Assembly: GCA_023415475.1 (NCBI GenBank) | Contig: JAEZKL010000013.1 | Location: forward strand, 58,990-122,989 | DNA: 64,000 bases | Origin: Bacillota bacterium | GTDB lineage: Bacteria > Bacillota > Clostridia > Lachnospirales > Lachnospiraceae | Direction of reading: 5' to 3' | Part shown: one piece after another, positions 51,419-60,006 of the stretch | Position numbering within the stretch: the stretch's first letter is position 1 | Layout: every line of letters starts with the position of its first letter | Notes under the pieces: model-generated | Seen by the model: the letters and a program-made list of their open reading frames with translations, nothing else | Database searches by the model: none | What the model was told of the DNA's origin: nothing | Translations under genes and position numbers: made by a program

Positions 51419-52141
51419 ATGAAATTTGATCCAAACAGTAGCTTTCTCTATGCGGTAGCGGCAATCGTTATTCTATTTGTTATTGTTCAATCGTTCTTCT
51501 TCTTAATACGTTCGTACTTAAGGGCTAAGAAAATCGGAATGGATATGAATCAAATCCGCAGAACCATATTGTCTACATCGATATTCACTATAGCACCTGC
51601 CGTCTCTATTTTACTTGGTGTCATTACGTTGTCCAAATTCCTGGGATTACCGCTCCCCTGGATACGACTCAGTGTAATCGGAGCGATTACCTATGAGCTG
51701 CCGGCTGCCACAACCACGGCGAATGCGCTACAGGTATCCTTATCAGAAACAATAACAGATCCTAAGGTATATTCTGCGATTGCCTGGGTCATGACACTTG
51801 GTATTATGCCTAGTATCGTATTGGTTCCGATTTTATTAAAAAGGATTCAGAAGGGACTTTTATCTATTAAAACCAAGGACAGTAAATGGGGAGATTTGTT
51901 TATCACTGCGATGTTCTTAGGTATGATTTCCGCATTTTTGGGAATGGTTTTTGCTGATATCAGAAGTGGACTTGCAGGATGGATTCCCTTCTTTATCCTA
52001 TTGTTTTCAGCATTCCTTATGGCGGCCTGCGGTCTTTTAATTAAGAAATTCAAGATGAATTGGCTTCAAAATTACGCCTTGCCCATAAGTATGCTTGGAG
52101 CAATGGCATTTGCTGCATTTATCACACCGTTGATAGGATAA
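51419..52141 (+). CDS. DUF5058-type membrane protein
   Basis: 240 residues with about six membrane helices (FLYAVAAIVILFVIVQSFFF, then FTIAPAVSILLGVITLSKF and others). I match the overall text to the DUF5058 family, with moderate certainty. TGGAGGGGAAAACATT precedes the ATG. It forms a tight cluster with the next membrane protein (13-base gap) and an M20 peptidase, a context suggesting uptake of peptides or acylated amino acids. Confidence 0.65.
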   Translation: MKFDPNSSFLYAVAAIVILFVIVQSFFFLIRSYLRAKKIGMDMNQIRRTILSTSIFTIAPAVSILLGVITLSKFLGLPLPWIRLSVIGAITYELPAATTTANALQVSLSETITDPKVYSAIAWVMTLGIMPSIVLVPILLKRIQKGLLSIKTKDSKWGDLFITAMFLGMISAFLGMVFADIRSGLAGWIPFFILLFSAFLMAACGLLIKKFKMNWLQNYALPISMLGAMAFAAFITPLIG

Positions 52142-52154
52142 GGGGGAGAAGGAC

Positions 52155-52814
52155 ATGAAACAGAAATCATATGATGAGTCATCACATTTTTACGGAAAGT
52201 TATGGATATGGACTGCAATCGTACTGTTGTTATGTGTTCCGATCGCAATCAGCGTATATTATGATGCTTGGCCGGGATTTACACCAGTACTGAAAGGCAT
52301 GTTAGGAGTAGCCCCGATTTTTTGGACCGTAGGTACCATCGAGGTTATTACCTTTACTCCGATGCTGGGAACCGGTGGCTCCTATCTGGCCTTTGTAACC
52401 GGAAATCTTACCAGTCTTAAGGTTCCGAGTGCACTGAGTGCGATGGAGAATGCAAAGGTCAAAGCAGGTACAGAGGAAGGAGAGATAATCTCAACGATAG
52501 CGGTTGCGACCTCCTCGATTGTAACTACAATCATAATAGCAGTAGGGGTTTTGCTATTGGCACAGTTTGCACCGATCATTAATTCTCCGGTCCTAAAGCC
52601 GGCCTTTGAGAACATTCTTCCTTCCTTGTTTGGTGGCTTGGCAGTAGTATATGTGAGTAAGAACTGGAAGATATCCTTAGCACCGATGATTTTCATGATT
52701 ATACTATTTATTTGCATTCCTTCCCTGTCCGGTTCTGTGGGAATCTTAGTACCTGTCGGTTCCTTAATCTCCATTGGAGCAGCCAGGGTTCTTTATAAAA
52801 AGAATAAACTATAG
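52155..52814 (+). CDS. Membrane protein, probable partner of the DUF5058 protein
   Basis: 219 residues, five to six hydrophobic segments (LWIWTAIVLLLCVPIAISVY, IAVATSSIVTTIIIAVGVLL, PMIFMIILFICIPSLSG), and a Gly/Thr-rich re-entrant-like loop (FTPMLGTGGSYLAFVTGNLT). No known motif. GGGGGAGAAGGAC precedes the ATG. Its position between DUF5058 and the M20 peptidase with short gaps suggests one transporter made of two membrane subunits. Confidence 0.6.
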   Translation: MKQKSYDESSHFYGKLWIWTAIVLLLCVPIAISVYYDAWPGFTPVLKGMLGVAPIFWTVGTIEVITFTPMLGTGGSYLAFVTGNLTSLKVPSALSAMENAKVKAGTEEGEIISTIAVATSSIVTTIIIAVGVLLLAQFAPIINSPVLKPAFENILPSLFGGLAVVYVSKNWKISLAPMIFMIILFICIPSLSGSVGILVPVGSLISIGAARVLYKKNKL

Positions 52815-52828
52815 CGGGAGGTGGAAGC

Positions 52829-54271
52829 ATGGGACAGTATGTCGTACTTTTGCTGGTAGCAGTAATTATTCTTATTATGCTTATTATACTGATACGGGCA
52901 ATTTTAATGAAACCCTTAAGGGAAGCAGCTGCTGAAGAAATGAGCTATTCTCTGGACAGAGAAAGAATAGCCGATAATATGGCTTCGATGATCCGCTGCC
53001 GCACCGTATCCCATTGGGAGGAGGAGTTAACCGACCGGAAGGAATTTGAGCGGTTTCACGCTCTGCTCGAAGAGAGGTATCCACTCGTACATAAATTATG
53101 CAGTAAAGAATTTATCGGTAAGACAGGTGTTTTGTATCACCTAAGGGGCAAAGCCTCTGATCAGCCTACCGTACTTATGTCGCATTATGATGTTGTTCCC
53201 GCTGATGAAAGCGGATGGTTAAAGCCCGCGTTCGAAGGCATCATAGAAGACGGGGTAATCTGGGGGAGGGGTACTCTGGATACGAAGGGTACTCTCTGCG
53301 GTATTATGGAGGGCACCGAGTATCTGCTCGCCGAGGGATTCGTACCGGAACAGGATATCTATCTTGCATTTTCCGGAGACGAAGAAATCTTTGGAGATTC
53401 TTGCCCTGCCATTGTCAGTGAATTAGAGCGCCGCGGAATAAAGCCTGCTCTTGTGCTCGATGAAGGTGGAGCTGTTGTGGAAAAGGTATTTCCGGGTGTA
53501 ACAAAACCAGCCGCACTTATCGGTATCGCTGAAAAGGGAATGGCTAATCTCTCCATAACACTTGAGGGAGCTGGCGGGCACGCATCCACGCCTCCGGCTC
53601 ATACCATGCTTGGAAAGATCTCAAAGGCAATCCTTAAGATTGAGAAAAAACCCTTCCGTTTTCAATTGACAAAACCGGTGCATTCTATGTTTGATGCTAT
53701 GGGTAGACATAGCAGCCTTGCTTATCGTATCCTGTTCGCAAATCTCTGGTGTTTTAAGCCGATTCTCAATCTGATCGGGAGATTGAGCGGCGGTGAATTA
53801 AATGCTATGATGAGAACCACCTGTGCTATCACGATGATCGAGGGCAGCGATACCATTAATGTATTACCGACCAGAGTTACGGTTGGCGCTAATCTTAGGC
53901 TCCTGGGTGAGGACACCATGGAAAAAGCCCAAGACTATCTGAGTAGAGTGGTCGATAATAACAGCATCAAGGTAAAGATAATGAATGGGGTGAATCCATC
54001 CCCAAGCTCTGATACGGATTGTAAGGAGTATAAGAAGCTGGTAAGGGTCATTCATAATGCATGGCCGCAGGCAATCGTAGCACCTTATCTAATGATGGCT
54101 TGCAGTGATTCCAGGCATTATTGCCGAATCACTGACCGTGTATACCGTTTCTCTGCTATGGAGCTCAGTAAGGAAGAACGTGGACTAATCCATGGTCATA
54201 ATGAGAGAATTCCGATTTCGAAACTAGTGAAGACGGTAGAATTCTATATCAGCTTAATTAAGGTGTGCTAG
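52829..54271 (+). CDS. M20 family metallopeptidase with N-terminal membrane anchor
   Basis: 480 residues: one N-terminal hydrophobic helix (VVLLLVAVIILIMLIILIRA), then the M20 fold. Metal and catalytic residues are visible: SHYDVVPADE (His, Asp), GRGTLDTKGTLCG (bridging Asp), FSGDEEIFGDS (general-base Glu), and GGHASTPP in the lid. The length and anchor recall PM20D1-type enzymes that make or cleave N-acyl amino acids. Its active site side of the membrane is unclear. GGGAGGTGGAAGC precedes the ATG. Confidence 0.85.
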   Translation: MGQYVVLLLVAVIILIMLIILIRAILMKPLREAAAEEMSYSLDRERIADNMASMIRCRTVSHWEEELTDRKEFERFHALLEERYPLVHKLCSKEFIGKTGVLYHLRGKASDQPTVLMSHYDVVPADESGWLKPAFEGIIEDGVIWGRGTLDTKGTLCGIMEGTEYLLAEGFVPEQDIYLAFSGDEEIFGDSCPAIVSELERRGIKPALVLDEGGAVVEKVFPGVTKPAALIGIAEKGMANLSITLEGAGGHASTPPAHTMLGKISKAILKIEKKPFRFQLTKPVHSMFDAMGRHSSLAYRILFANLWCFKPILNLIGRLSGGELNAMMRTTCAITMIEGSDTINVLPTRVTVGANLRLLGEDTMEKAQDYLSRVVDNNSIKVKIMNGVNPSPSSDTDCKEYKKLVRVIHNAWPQAIVAPYLMMACSDSRHYCRITDRVYRFSAMELSKEERGLIHGHNERIPISKLVKTVEFYISLIKVC

Positions 54272-54311
54272 ATACATCAACACAAACCAATTAACTTGTT
54301 GTATAATGAAT

Positions 54312-54365
54312 AATCCTTTGGAAGGAAGATGAAGCTGCTTCATTTTCTTTTCAAAGGATTTGTTT
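54312..54365 (+). terminator. Terminator after the M20 peptidase gene
   Basis: AATCCTTTG (54312-54320) pairs with CAAAGGATT (54352-54360), with ATGAAGC/GCTTCAT inside; TTGTTT follows. Confidence 0.7.
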
Positions 54366-54450
54366 ATATAAATATTAATTGACAAACAATTAACAAAGTA
54401 ATATGATGAGGAAAATATAGGAATAAATGAGTTGTTGAGGAAGGTAGTAA

Positions 54451-54589
54451 ATTGAAAAATCATAGATTTTTCAATTGGCAAATTTGTGCTGCCGCCCAAA
54501 TTCGCGGTGATTTGGCAGCATGAATGATTAGTGTGAAAAATAAAATATTTTTCACACGCAACTTGTGCCTGCGGCTCAAAGCTTGCAGG
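54451..54589. repeat. Array of four stem-loops in the leader of the MoxR operon
   Basis: H1: ATTGAAAAATC/GATTTTTCAAT (54451-54461, 54465-54475), 11 bp, three-base loop. H2: TGCTGCC/GGCAGCA (54487-54493, 54514-54520) extended by AAAT/ATTT. H3: GTGTGAAAAAT/ATTTTTCACAC (54531-54541, 54547-54557), 11 bp. H4: CCTGC/GCAGG (54568-54572, 54585-54589). None has a typical terminator T run. H3 resembles the helicase terminator stem at 39659. Confidence 0.6.
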
Positions 54590-54615
54590 TTAAGATGAAA
54601 GGTATGGTTATTTAT

Positions 54616-55695
54616 ATGAGGATTAGTGAGGCAAAGGAATGTATCAAAGAACTTTATTTGCATACAGGCAGTGTAACTGCGCTTATCAGTGAGAGAGGAG
54701 TCGGCAAGACCTCCGCTTATAAGCAATGCGCTGAAGAATTAGGGATCGGCTATATCAATTTATATGCAGCGGCTTTAGAAGGACCTGACTTTATGGGCTT
54801 ACCGGATAAAGACCGGGAGCATATGGTGACTGTATATCTCGCACCGCAATTTCTTCCGACTGTTCAGGCGGTAGAGATGGGGATGTATCCGGAGAAAGGG
54901 ATATTGGTATTGGAGGAGATCAATCGCGTCCCCAGTGACACAGTATCGGTATTATACCCGTTATTGCTGGAGAAGAAGATTAACGGTCATGCACTAGCAA
55001 AGGGATGGACGATTGGAGTTACGATGAATCCTGACACGATGAATTATCTGGTAAATTCACTGGATGATGCAATGATAGACCGTTTTGTCTCTATTGAGGT
55101 TAATGCAGAGCTGGAGGATTACGTAGATTATTCTCTGAAGAATCATCCAAATGATGAGGTGTTGGCATTTCTGCAGGCTTGCCCGGATCTTCTACTTGTG
55201 GTGAAGAAAGCAGCAGATTCCACAGCTTTATCAAAATATCCCACACCGAGAGGCTGGACCAAGGTACAGGAATTGCTGAATCATTGTATGCTTGAGGATC
55301 GTTTGATGCATGAGTTGATTGCAGGTATTGTCGGAAGTCAGGCTGCTGCCTCTTTCTATGGTTTTCGTAGAAATAAGGATATTAAAATACCTGCAACCAG
55401 GCTTATTCTGGATGACTATGAAGCGGTACGCAGTGATATTGAAGATCTGGTTTATAATAATCGAATAGAGGTCTTAAACTATATTATTAAAAAGCTGGTA
55501 ATGGAGGTACAGCCTCAGGATCAGCAAATAAATAATGTCAACCGGTTTATCGAGAAGCTTCCACAGGAATTACAGATACTGTTTTTTAAATATATGTCAC
55601 TGCGGCGCCCTGAGGTAGTCGAAATTTTTATGGAACGATCGGAGATATTCACTGAAATCAGTGACAGAATGGTTGAAATTATTAGTGAAGAATAG
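54616..55695 (+). CDS. MoxR-type AAA+ ATPase
   Basis: I place the start at 54616 (MRISEAKECIKELY); in-frame ATGs at 54604 and 54595 are also possible, and none has an ideal ribosome site. 359 residues. Walker A SERGVGKTS (Lys31), Walker B ILVLEEINR, sensor-like GVTMNPDT, and an Arg finger region DDAMIDRFVSIEV mark the MoxR/dynein-midasin-like group. Such ATPases act as chaperones on proteins with VWA domains; the next gene, 10 bases on, encodes one. Confidence 0.88.
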   Translation: MRISEAKECIKELYLHTGSVTALISERGVGKTSAYKQCAEELGIGYINLYAAALEGPDFMGLPDKDREHMVTVYLAPQFLPTVQAVEMGMYPEKGILVLEEINRVPSDTVSVLYPLLLEKKINGHALAKGWTIGVTMNPDTMNYLVNSLDDAMIDRFVSIEVNAELEDYVDYSLKNHPNDEVLAFLQACPDLLLVVKKAADSTALSKYPTPRGWTKVQELLNHCMLEDRLMHELIAGIVGSQAAASFYGFRRNKDIKIPATRLILDDYEAVRSDIEDLVYNNRIEVLNYIIKKLVMEVQPQDQQINNVNRFIEKLPQELQILFFKYMSLRRPEVVEIFMERSEIFTEISDRMVEIISEE

Positions 55696-55705
55696 AGGTG
55701 TGACT

Positions 55706-56836
55706 ATGGATATGAAGGATGTCATACTAAAGCTGTTGATGGAGCAGCCTCTCTATGGCTTCGTAGCAGCTTCTGTTCAGACATTGGCAACGGATAAGGT
55801 TGAGACTATTCGCATGGCATCGATTCCAGAGCTTATCATCTATTATAATCCTGTCTGGTTTGAACAGTTGACCGTAAAGCATAAGCTGGGGGTTGTGATA
55901 CATGAGTTGTTACATGTAATTCTTCTACATCAATACAGAAGAGGGAACCGCCAGGTAATCCCCTGGTCAGTTGCCTGTGATATGGCAGTTAACGAGATGC
56001 TTCCACCGGAATATTTGGAACCTGATGCGGCAACTGTTGTCAAGGTATGTAATAAGCTTAAGCTTAGGCTGGAACGGGAACGGAATGCAGAGTATTATTA
56101 TGATAAAATATCAGAGTTGGAGGAGCTTTTAGGCTTTACTTACATCGAAGGAGACAGTTTTCTTGTTTTTGAGGGTGAGAGTAAGCTTAAGGTACGAAAG
56201 ATATCAGAGGATACTGCCTCCAAGGCCGAGGTCAATGCGCTTAAGAATAAACTGGCACAAACCCTGTCAGATTCTAAATCCGATGCGGAGGCCTTTGGCA
56301 CCATGGATGAACGTATCGAAGAGGTCTACCATGATTTCTATATGGATTGGAGAGTAATCCTGAAGCGTTTTGTGACAGGTAGAGGGAAGATGTTTATCCG
56401 TAAATCCTATAAACGTCAATCGAGACGTTATGAAGAGCTGCCGGGAACAAAACGTTCCATCGGAGTAAACGCGCTGATAGCCATTGATGAGAGTGGCTCC
56501 ATCTCGGATGCTCTGGTTAAGGAATTCTATAAAGAGCTTCGAGAGATTGATAAAATTACCGGAACGAATATGCTGGTAACCAGATTCGATACGGAATGTA
56601 GTGTGCCGGTACCTCTCAGTACTTTTATCGTTACTGATAAGAGAGTGAAGAGGGGGGGAACGGATTTTCGTCCTATTTTTAAGTTGGCTGATGAACAGAA
56701 GATCCCGTTGGTGATTATTTTTACCGATGGTGACGGAGAAGCTCCGGATAGTGTGAACCAGAATACATTATGGGTGCTTACAAGGAATGGAAGAAAGCCA
56801 GCTGATTTTGGCTATTTTCTTAATTTTGAGGGGTGA
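55706..56836 (+). CDS. Fused metallopeptidase-like / VWA domain protein (DUF2201 type)
   Basis: Start at 55706 with AGAGGTG upstream. 376 residues. The N-terminal domain has a zincin motif HELLH (66-70, in GVVIHELLHVILLH) with a later Glu/Asp-rich segment. The C-terminal domain is VWA-like, with the MIDAS DESGS at Asp261 and later FTDGDGEAPD. It is predicted to be a metal-dependent protease or substrate-binding partner driven by the MoxR ATPase. It ends at 56836, next to the following small gene. Confidence 0.85.
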   Translation: MDMKDVILKLLMEQPLYGFVAASVQTLATDKVETIRMASIPELIIYYNPVWFEQLTVKHKLGVVIHELLHVILLHQYRRGNRQVIPWSVACDMAVNEMLPPEYLEPDAATVVKVCNKLKLRLERERNAEYYYDKISELEELLGFTYIEGDSFLVFEGESKLKVRKISEDTASKAEVNALKNKLAQTLSDSKSDAEAFGTMDERIEEVYHDFYMDWRVILKRFVTGRGKMFIRKSYKRQSRRYEELPGTKRSIGVNALIAIDESGSISDALVKEFYKELREIDKITGTNMLVTRFDTECSVPVPLSTFIVTDKRVKRGGTDFRPIFKLADEQKIPLVIIFTDGDGEAPDSVNQNTLWVLTRNGRKPADFGYFLNFEG

Positions 56837-56841
56837 GTGTA

Positions 56842-57189
56842 ATGACGTTGCAATATGAGATAGCCGGAGGACATTTATTATTGGATAAAGCAGTATTTGC
56901 GAAGGAGCTCTTATTGGTTGATAGCCCGATGAAGCATTTAGTTTATCCAACCCGGCAGAACAGTCAAAAACCTAAGGTGATAAAAGAGAATCTACTGGTA
57001 AGGATCGATTTTAATTATGGAGCGGAGGTTACCGTTGATGAGGGTTTTTATGATGTTTTTAAAAAACTAAAGCAGAAGTATCGTGCCGGTATAAAGGGAA
57101 AGCTCATAATCAGGATTTCTGCCATCACTTCGTATTATGTGACATTGGACCTGAATTCAGAGGATGAGAAAGTAATCTATGAAACGTAA
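56842..57189 (+). CDS. Small protein of unknown function in the MoxR operon
   Basis: Start at 56842 with GAGGGG (56828-56833) eight bases upstream; a GTG at 56833 overlapping the previous stop is less likely. 115 residues, beta-rich in appearance (YEIAGGHLLLDKAVFAKEL, then VRIDFNYGAEVTVDEGF). No recognised motif. The tight spacing suggests that it works with the MoxR/VWA pair. Confidence 0.6.
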   Translation: MTLQYEIAGGHLLLDKAVFAKELLLVDSPMKHLVYPTRQNSQKPKVIKENLLVRIDFNYGAEVTVDEGFYDVFKKLKQKYRAGIKGKLIIRISAITSYYVTLDLNSEDEKVIYET

Positions 57190-57200
57190 TAATTACGAAC

Positions 57201-57245
57201 AAAAGGCCTAATCAATTTCTTCAAAGAAGGTGGTTAGACCTTTTT
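57201..57245 (+). terminator. Terminator of the MoxR-VWA operon
   Basis: AAAAGGCCTAATCA (57201-57214) pairs imperfectly with TGGTTAGACCTTTT (57231-57244), followed by T residues. The next 230 bases show only A+T-rich DNA. Confidence 0.75.
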
Positions 57246-57476
57246 CGTTAAGCACTAAAAAATAAACCTGCGGTGAGCAGGTTTAATCATGATAAGTTCA
57301 ATACGTACTTTTTATCGTTTTAATAATAAGTTGACTTTAAAGTTATTCTGGCATATAATGATTATTTGACAGAAGCGCAAAAGATATGAATAAAATATTC
57401 CAACATAATCATATCACAAATATTTGTTAATGTCAACCCCCTTTTTTAAAATATTTTCAGAAAGGAAGGATAGCTT

Positions 57477-57980
57477 ATGGATAGTCAATTACTATTTTTA
57501 CCTGTAATACTTTTAAAGCAGCAGACCACAGCAGTGCTTCGGGAGTGCAATGATTATACCTCCCGCTTTGGTTTGCAGCTTTCGGAACAAGAGATACAAC
57601 AGCTTGCTGAAAATCGAAAGGAGGTTCTGGAACTAACCGGGCGAATCGAGTTTGGAGGAGGCGTAATACAAAAGATCGTGATGGAGTTTGCAGATTCTGC
57701 ATATATGAATCAGCAGGATTATGTAGATATTCTAATGGAGCTACAGGAATGCTTTTATTATTTTAAGAAGGAGGCCATGGAGGAGTTAACAGATGACGAA
57801 CTGATCACGATCATGAAGCTGTACTTCGAGGAGGTTTGCCAGGGGGATGTGGAGCTTCTGCAGACTACTATGCTTGAGAATTATTGTCGTGATATCAGAT
57901 ATGGTACAAAGGAATACCGGGATTTGAATGGTTACGAGGATGATTATACCGACTTTCTGGATTGGGATGAGAAGGAATAA
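57477..57980 (+). CDS. Conserved hypothetical protein (DUF6323-like)
   Basis: 167 residues, acidic and helical. YTSRFGLQLSEQEIQQLAEN, then GRIEFGGGVIQKIVMEFADS and YFEEVCQGDVELLQ. I tentatively match it to DUF6323; no function is known to me. Start after GAAAGGAAGGA. The next gene begins 12 bases after the stop and is likely its partner. Confidence 0.6.
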   Translation: MDSQLLFLPVILLKQQTTAVLRECNDYTSRFGLQLSEQEIQQLAENRKEVLELTGRIEFGGGVIQKIVMEFADSAYMNQQDYVDILMELQECFYYFKKEAMEELTDDELITIMKLYFEEVCQGDVELLQTTMLENYCRDIRYGTKEYRDLNGYEDDYTDFLDWDEKE

Positions 57981-57992
57981 GGGAGGGTTATT

Positions 57993-59282
57993 ATGAATTC
58001 ACTTACTGCAAGTAATTTGGGAATAGAGGAGAACTCTCTAAACCAGGAATTTTATTTTCAAGCCTTACTGGAGGAGGCAGTTGATAAGCAGCTGTTAACT
58101 ACTATGCAGGTAGAAAGGCTTCAATATAGCCTTATAGAGCTTATGGCGAAGGAGGTAGAGCGCTTTACCAATGGCGAGAGCAGCTCGGTTCCGGTTGAAA
58201 AAGCGCAGGAGCTATTACAATCAATTACTTATCTGATCGGAGCCTATCTGAAAACAGTGCCTGATATACAGAGTAAATTGGAGCTGTTAAGGAAGGAGAC
58301 CATGTCGGTTCTCTTCTATCGAGGGCTGGACGAGGTCGGTCGAATGTATCAGGAAGCTCAGTTACTCTTGAAGGAGCTTCAGGAAAACTACCGTAAACCG
58401 AAGAGTATCGCTTATCACGATACTTTGTTCCAGGGACTACCTGAATTCTTTCATGATTACAATATGGAATTCGGAGCGCATGAGCTCCCGGGTAGCATTG
58501 ATTATCCACTCCTGATACCGGTTGGAGATTATCTTGGAGTTGAGATGACAACAAGATACTTACAGAGCTTAAGTATCGAAGACAGAATGATCAGCTGCTT
58601 TACCATAGATCGGATTAACCTACTGCTTCACTCCTTTGACCGTGATGCAGAGCATTTGCTGATTAATATCTGTGAGCTTGTTATTATCAATTCTTTCGGC
58701 TGTATCTTGTTGAATAAGGAGGTGGAGGAGTTAACTATCTCGAAGGCCGAGATAACAGTGCTTCAAAGAAGATTATCCTGCCTTGACAGGGGGGAATTAG
58801 CAAGCTTAATGACAAATATCTTCTCGAAGCTGGGAGAAGAGCTGACACTTTCAAATGAAGAAAATAATTATCTTCATGCTGCCATACCGGAGCTTACAGA
58901 ACGCCTTTGGAATAATTGCAGCCTTGGCACCTTAGAACACTTCTTCATCCTTACGGATCCCAGTGATGAAGGATTAGAGGAGTTTATAGACGGCCTGCCG
59001 ATGGAGGATGATAAGCTGAGAGAATTTATTCAGGAGTTGAATAAGCTAAATTCGATTGATGAGAAGGCTGTCTTGATCCGAGAGAGGGTAAGGAGTATGG
59101 AGGATCTGTCTCTGGTATTGGAGGATTGCTTCTACCCTGAGGAATATCCGGGTCTTTATCGGCTGCTGGGCGAGGAAGAGCTTCAGCTGCTTAAGAAAAG
59201 CCTTAAGCTGGAGGCCGGTGGTATTCCTGTGGAAGCTTATGAACCGGACAGAGAATGGCAGAAGCAGCTGTTACTTTTATAA
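57993..59282 (+). CDS. Conserved hypothetical protein (DUF6179-like)
   Basis: 429 residues, predominantly helical and Leu/Glu-rich. There is no membrane segment or catalytic motif that I can see. A repeated-looking central region (LPEFFHDYNMEFGAHELPGS, then DYPLLIPVGDYLG) is probably the conserved core. I tentatively assign DUF6179. GGGAGGG precedes the ATG. Paired with the preceding gene. Confidence 0.6.
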   Translation: MNSLTASNLGIEENSLNQEFYFQALLEEAVDKQLLTTMQVERLQYSLIELMAKEVERFTNGESSSVPVEKAQELLQSITYLIGAYLKTVPDIQSKLELLRKETMSVLFYRGLDEVGRMYQEAQLLLKELQENYRKPKSIAYHDTLFQGLPEFFHDYNMEFGAHELPGSIDYPLLIPVGDYLGVEMTTRYLQSLSIEDRMISCFTIDRINLLLHSFDRDAEHLLINICELVIINSFGCILLNKEVEELTISKAEITVLQRRLSCLDRGELASLMTNIFSKLGEELTLSNEENNYLHAAIPELTERLWNNCSLGTLEHFFILTDPSDEGLEEFIDGLPMEDDKLREFIQELNKLNSIDEKAVLIRERVRSMEDLSLVLEDCFYPEEYPGLYRLLGEEELQLLKKSLKLEAGGIPVEAYEPDREWQKQLLLL

Positions 59283-59402
59283 TTGAAATAGCATTGTAAA
59301 TGGGATGCGTATCGTAATAATTTAATCTGATATAATAAGACTTCAAAAATGGTAATACTTTATTGATAGAATGAGATAGTATCAAGCTTTGGAGGTATTA
59401 TT

Positions 59403-59984
59403 ATGATAATTAAGATAACAATAGCGGTGCTGGTCAGCTATGGCCTGGGATGCTTTAATTCGGGCTACTACTATACGCGTCTGATTTATAAAAAGGATAT
59501 TCGGGATGTCGGCACCAATGTTACCGGTGCGATGAATGTCAGCCGTCTTGCCGGAAAGAAGGGCTTTCTGATCACCTTTCTAGGTGATGCTCTGAAGGGA
59601 GCCTTGGTTGTATTTCTGGCAAGAAGTCTGGCATTAGGACAACGGGGAATCCTATTCTGTATTCTGGCAGTTTTATTGGGTCATATCTTCCCTATACAAT
59701 TGCATTTTCAAGGTGGTAAGGGCATGTCAACGATATTTGGTGCACTCCTTGCTTACCAACCGTTTATGATACTCCTCCTATTCCTTACCTGCCTTGCCTT
59801 CTATCCCTTTATTCGCAGGTATACGATTACCGGTCTTTATGCATTGCTTTTGTTTCCGTTGGAGCTATTCCTGGCAGACTATTCTATGGCTGTAGTGTTG
59901 TTTACGCTGATTTATGCGGTGTTGATTATTTATGCCTGCCGGAGTAATGTGAAGGAATATATCAAGGATAGGGCATATCACTAA
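59403..59984 (+). CDS. PlsY-like glycerol-3-phosphate acyltransferase, divergent
   Basis: 193 residues with about five membrane helices. GCFNSGYYYTRLIYKKDIRD, then VGTNVTGAMNVSRLAG, correspond to PlsY motif 1, and GHIFPIQLHFQGGKGMSTI to motif 2. The usual GSGNxGATN is changed to GTNVTGAMN here, so activity or substrate may differ from housekeeping PlsY. PlsY transfers acyl groups from acyl phosphate to glycerol 3-phosphate at the membrane. GGAGG precedes the ATG. Confidence 0.75.
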   Translation: MIIKITIAVLVSYGLGCFNSGYYYTRLIYKKDIRDVGTNVTGAMNVSRLAGKKGFLITFLGDALKGALVVFLARSLALGQRGILFCILAVLLGHIFPIQLHFQGGKGMSTIFGALLAYQPFMILLLFLTCLAFYPFIRRYTITGLYALLLFPLELFLADYSMAVVLFTLIYAVLIIYACRSNVKEYIKDRAYH

Positions 59985-60006
59985 AACAATAGAACAGGAG
60001 GAGCAT

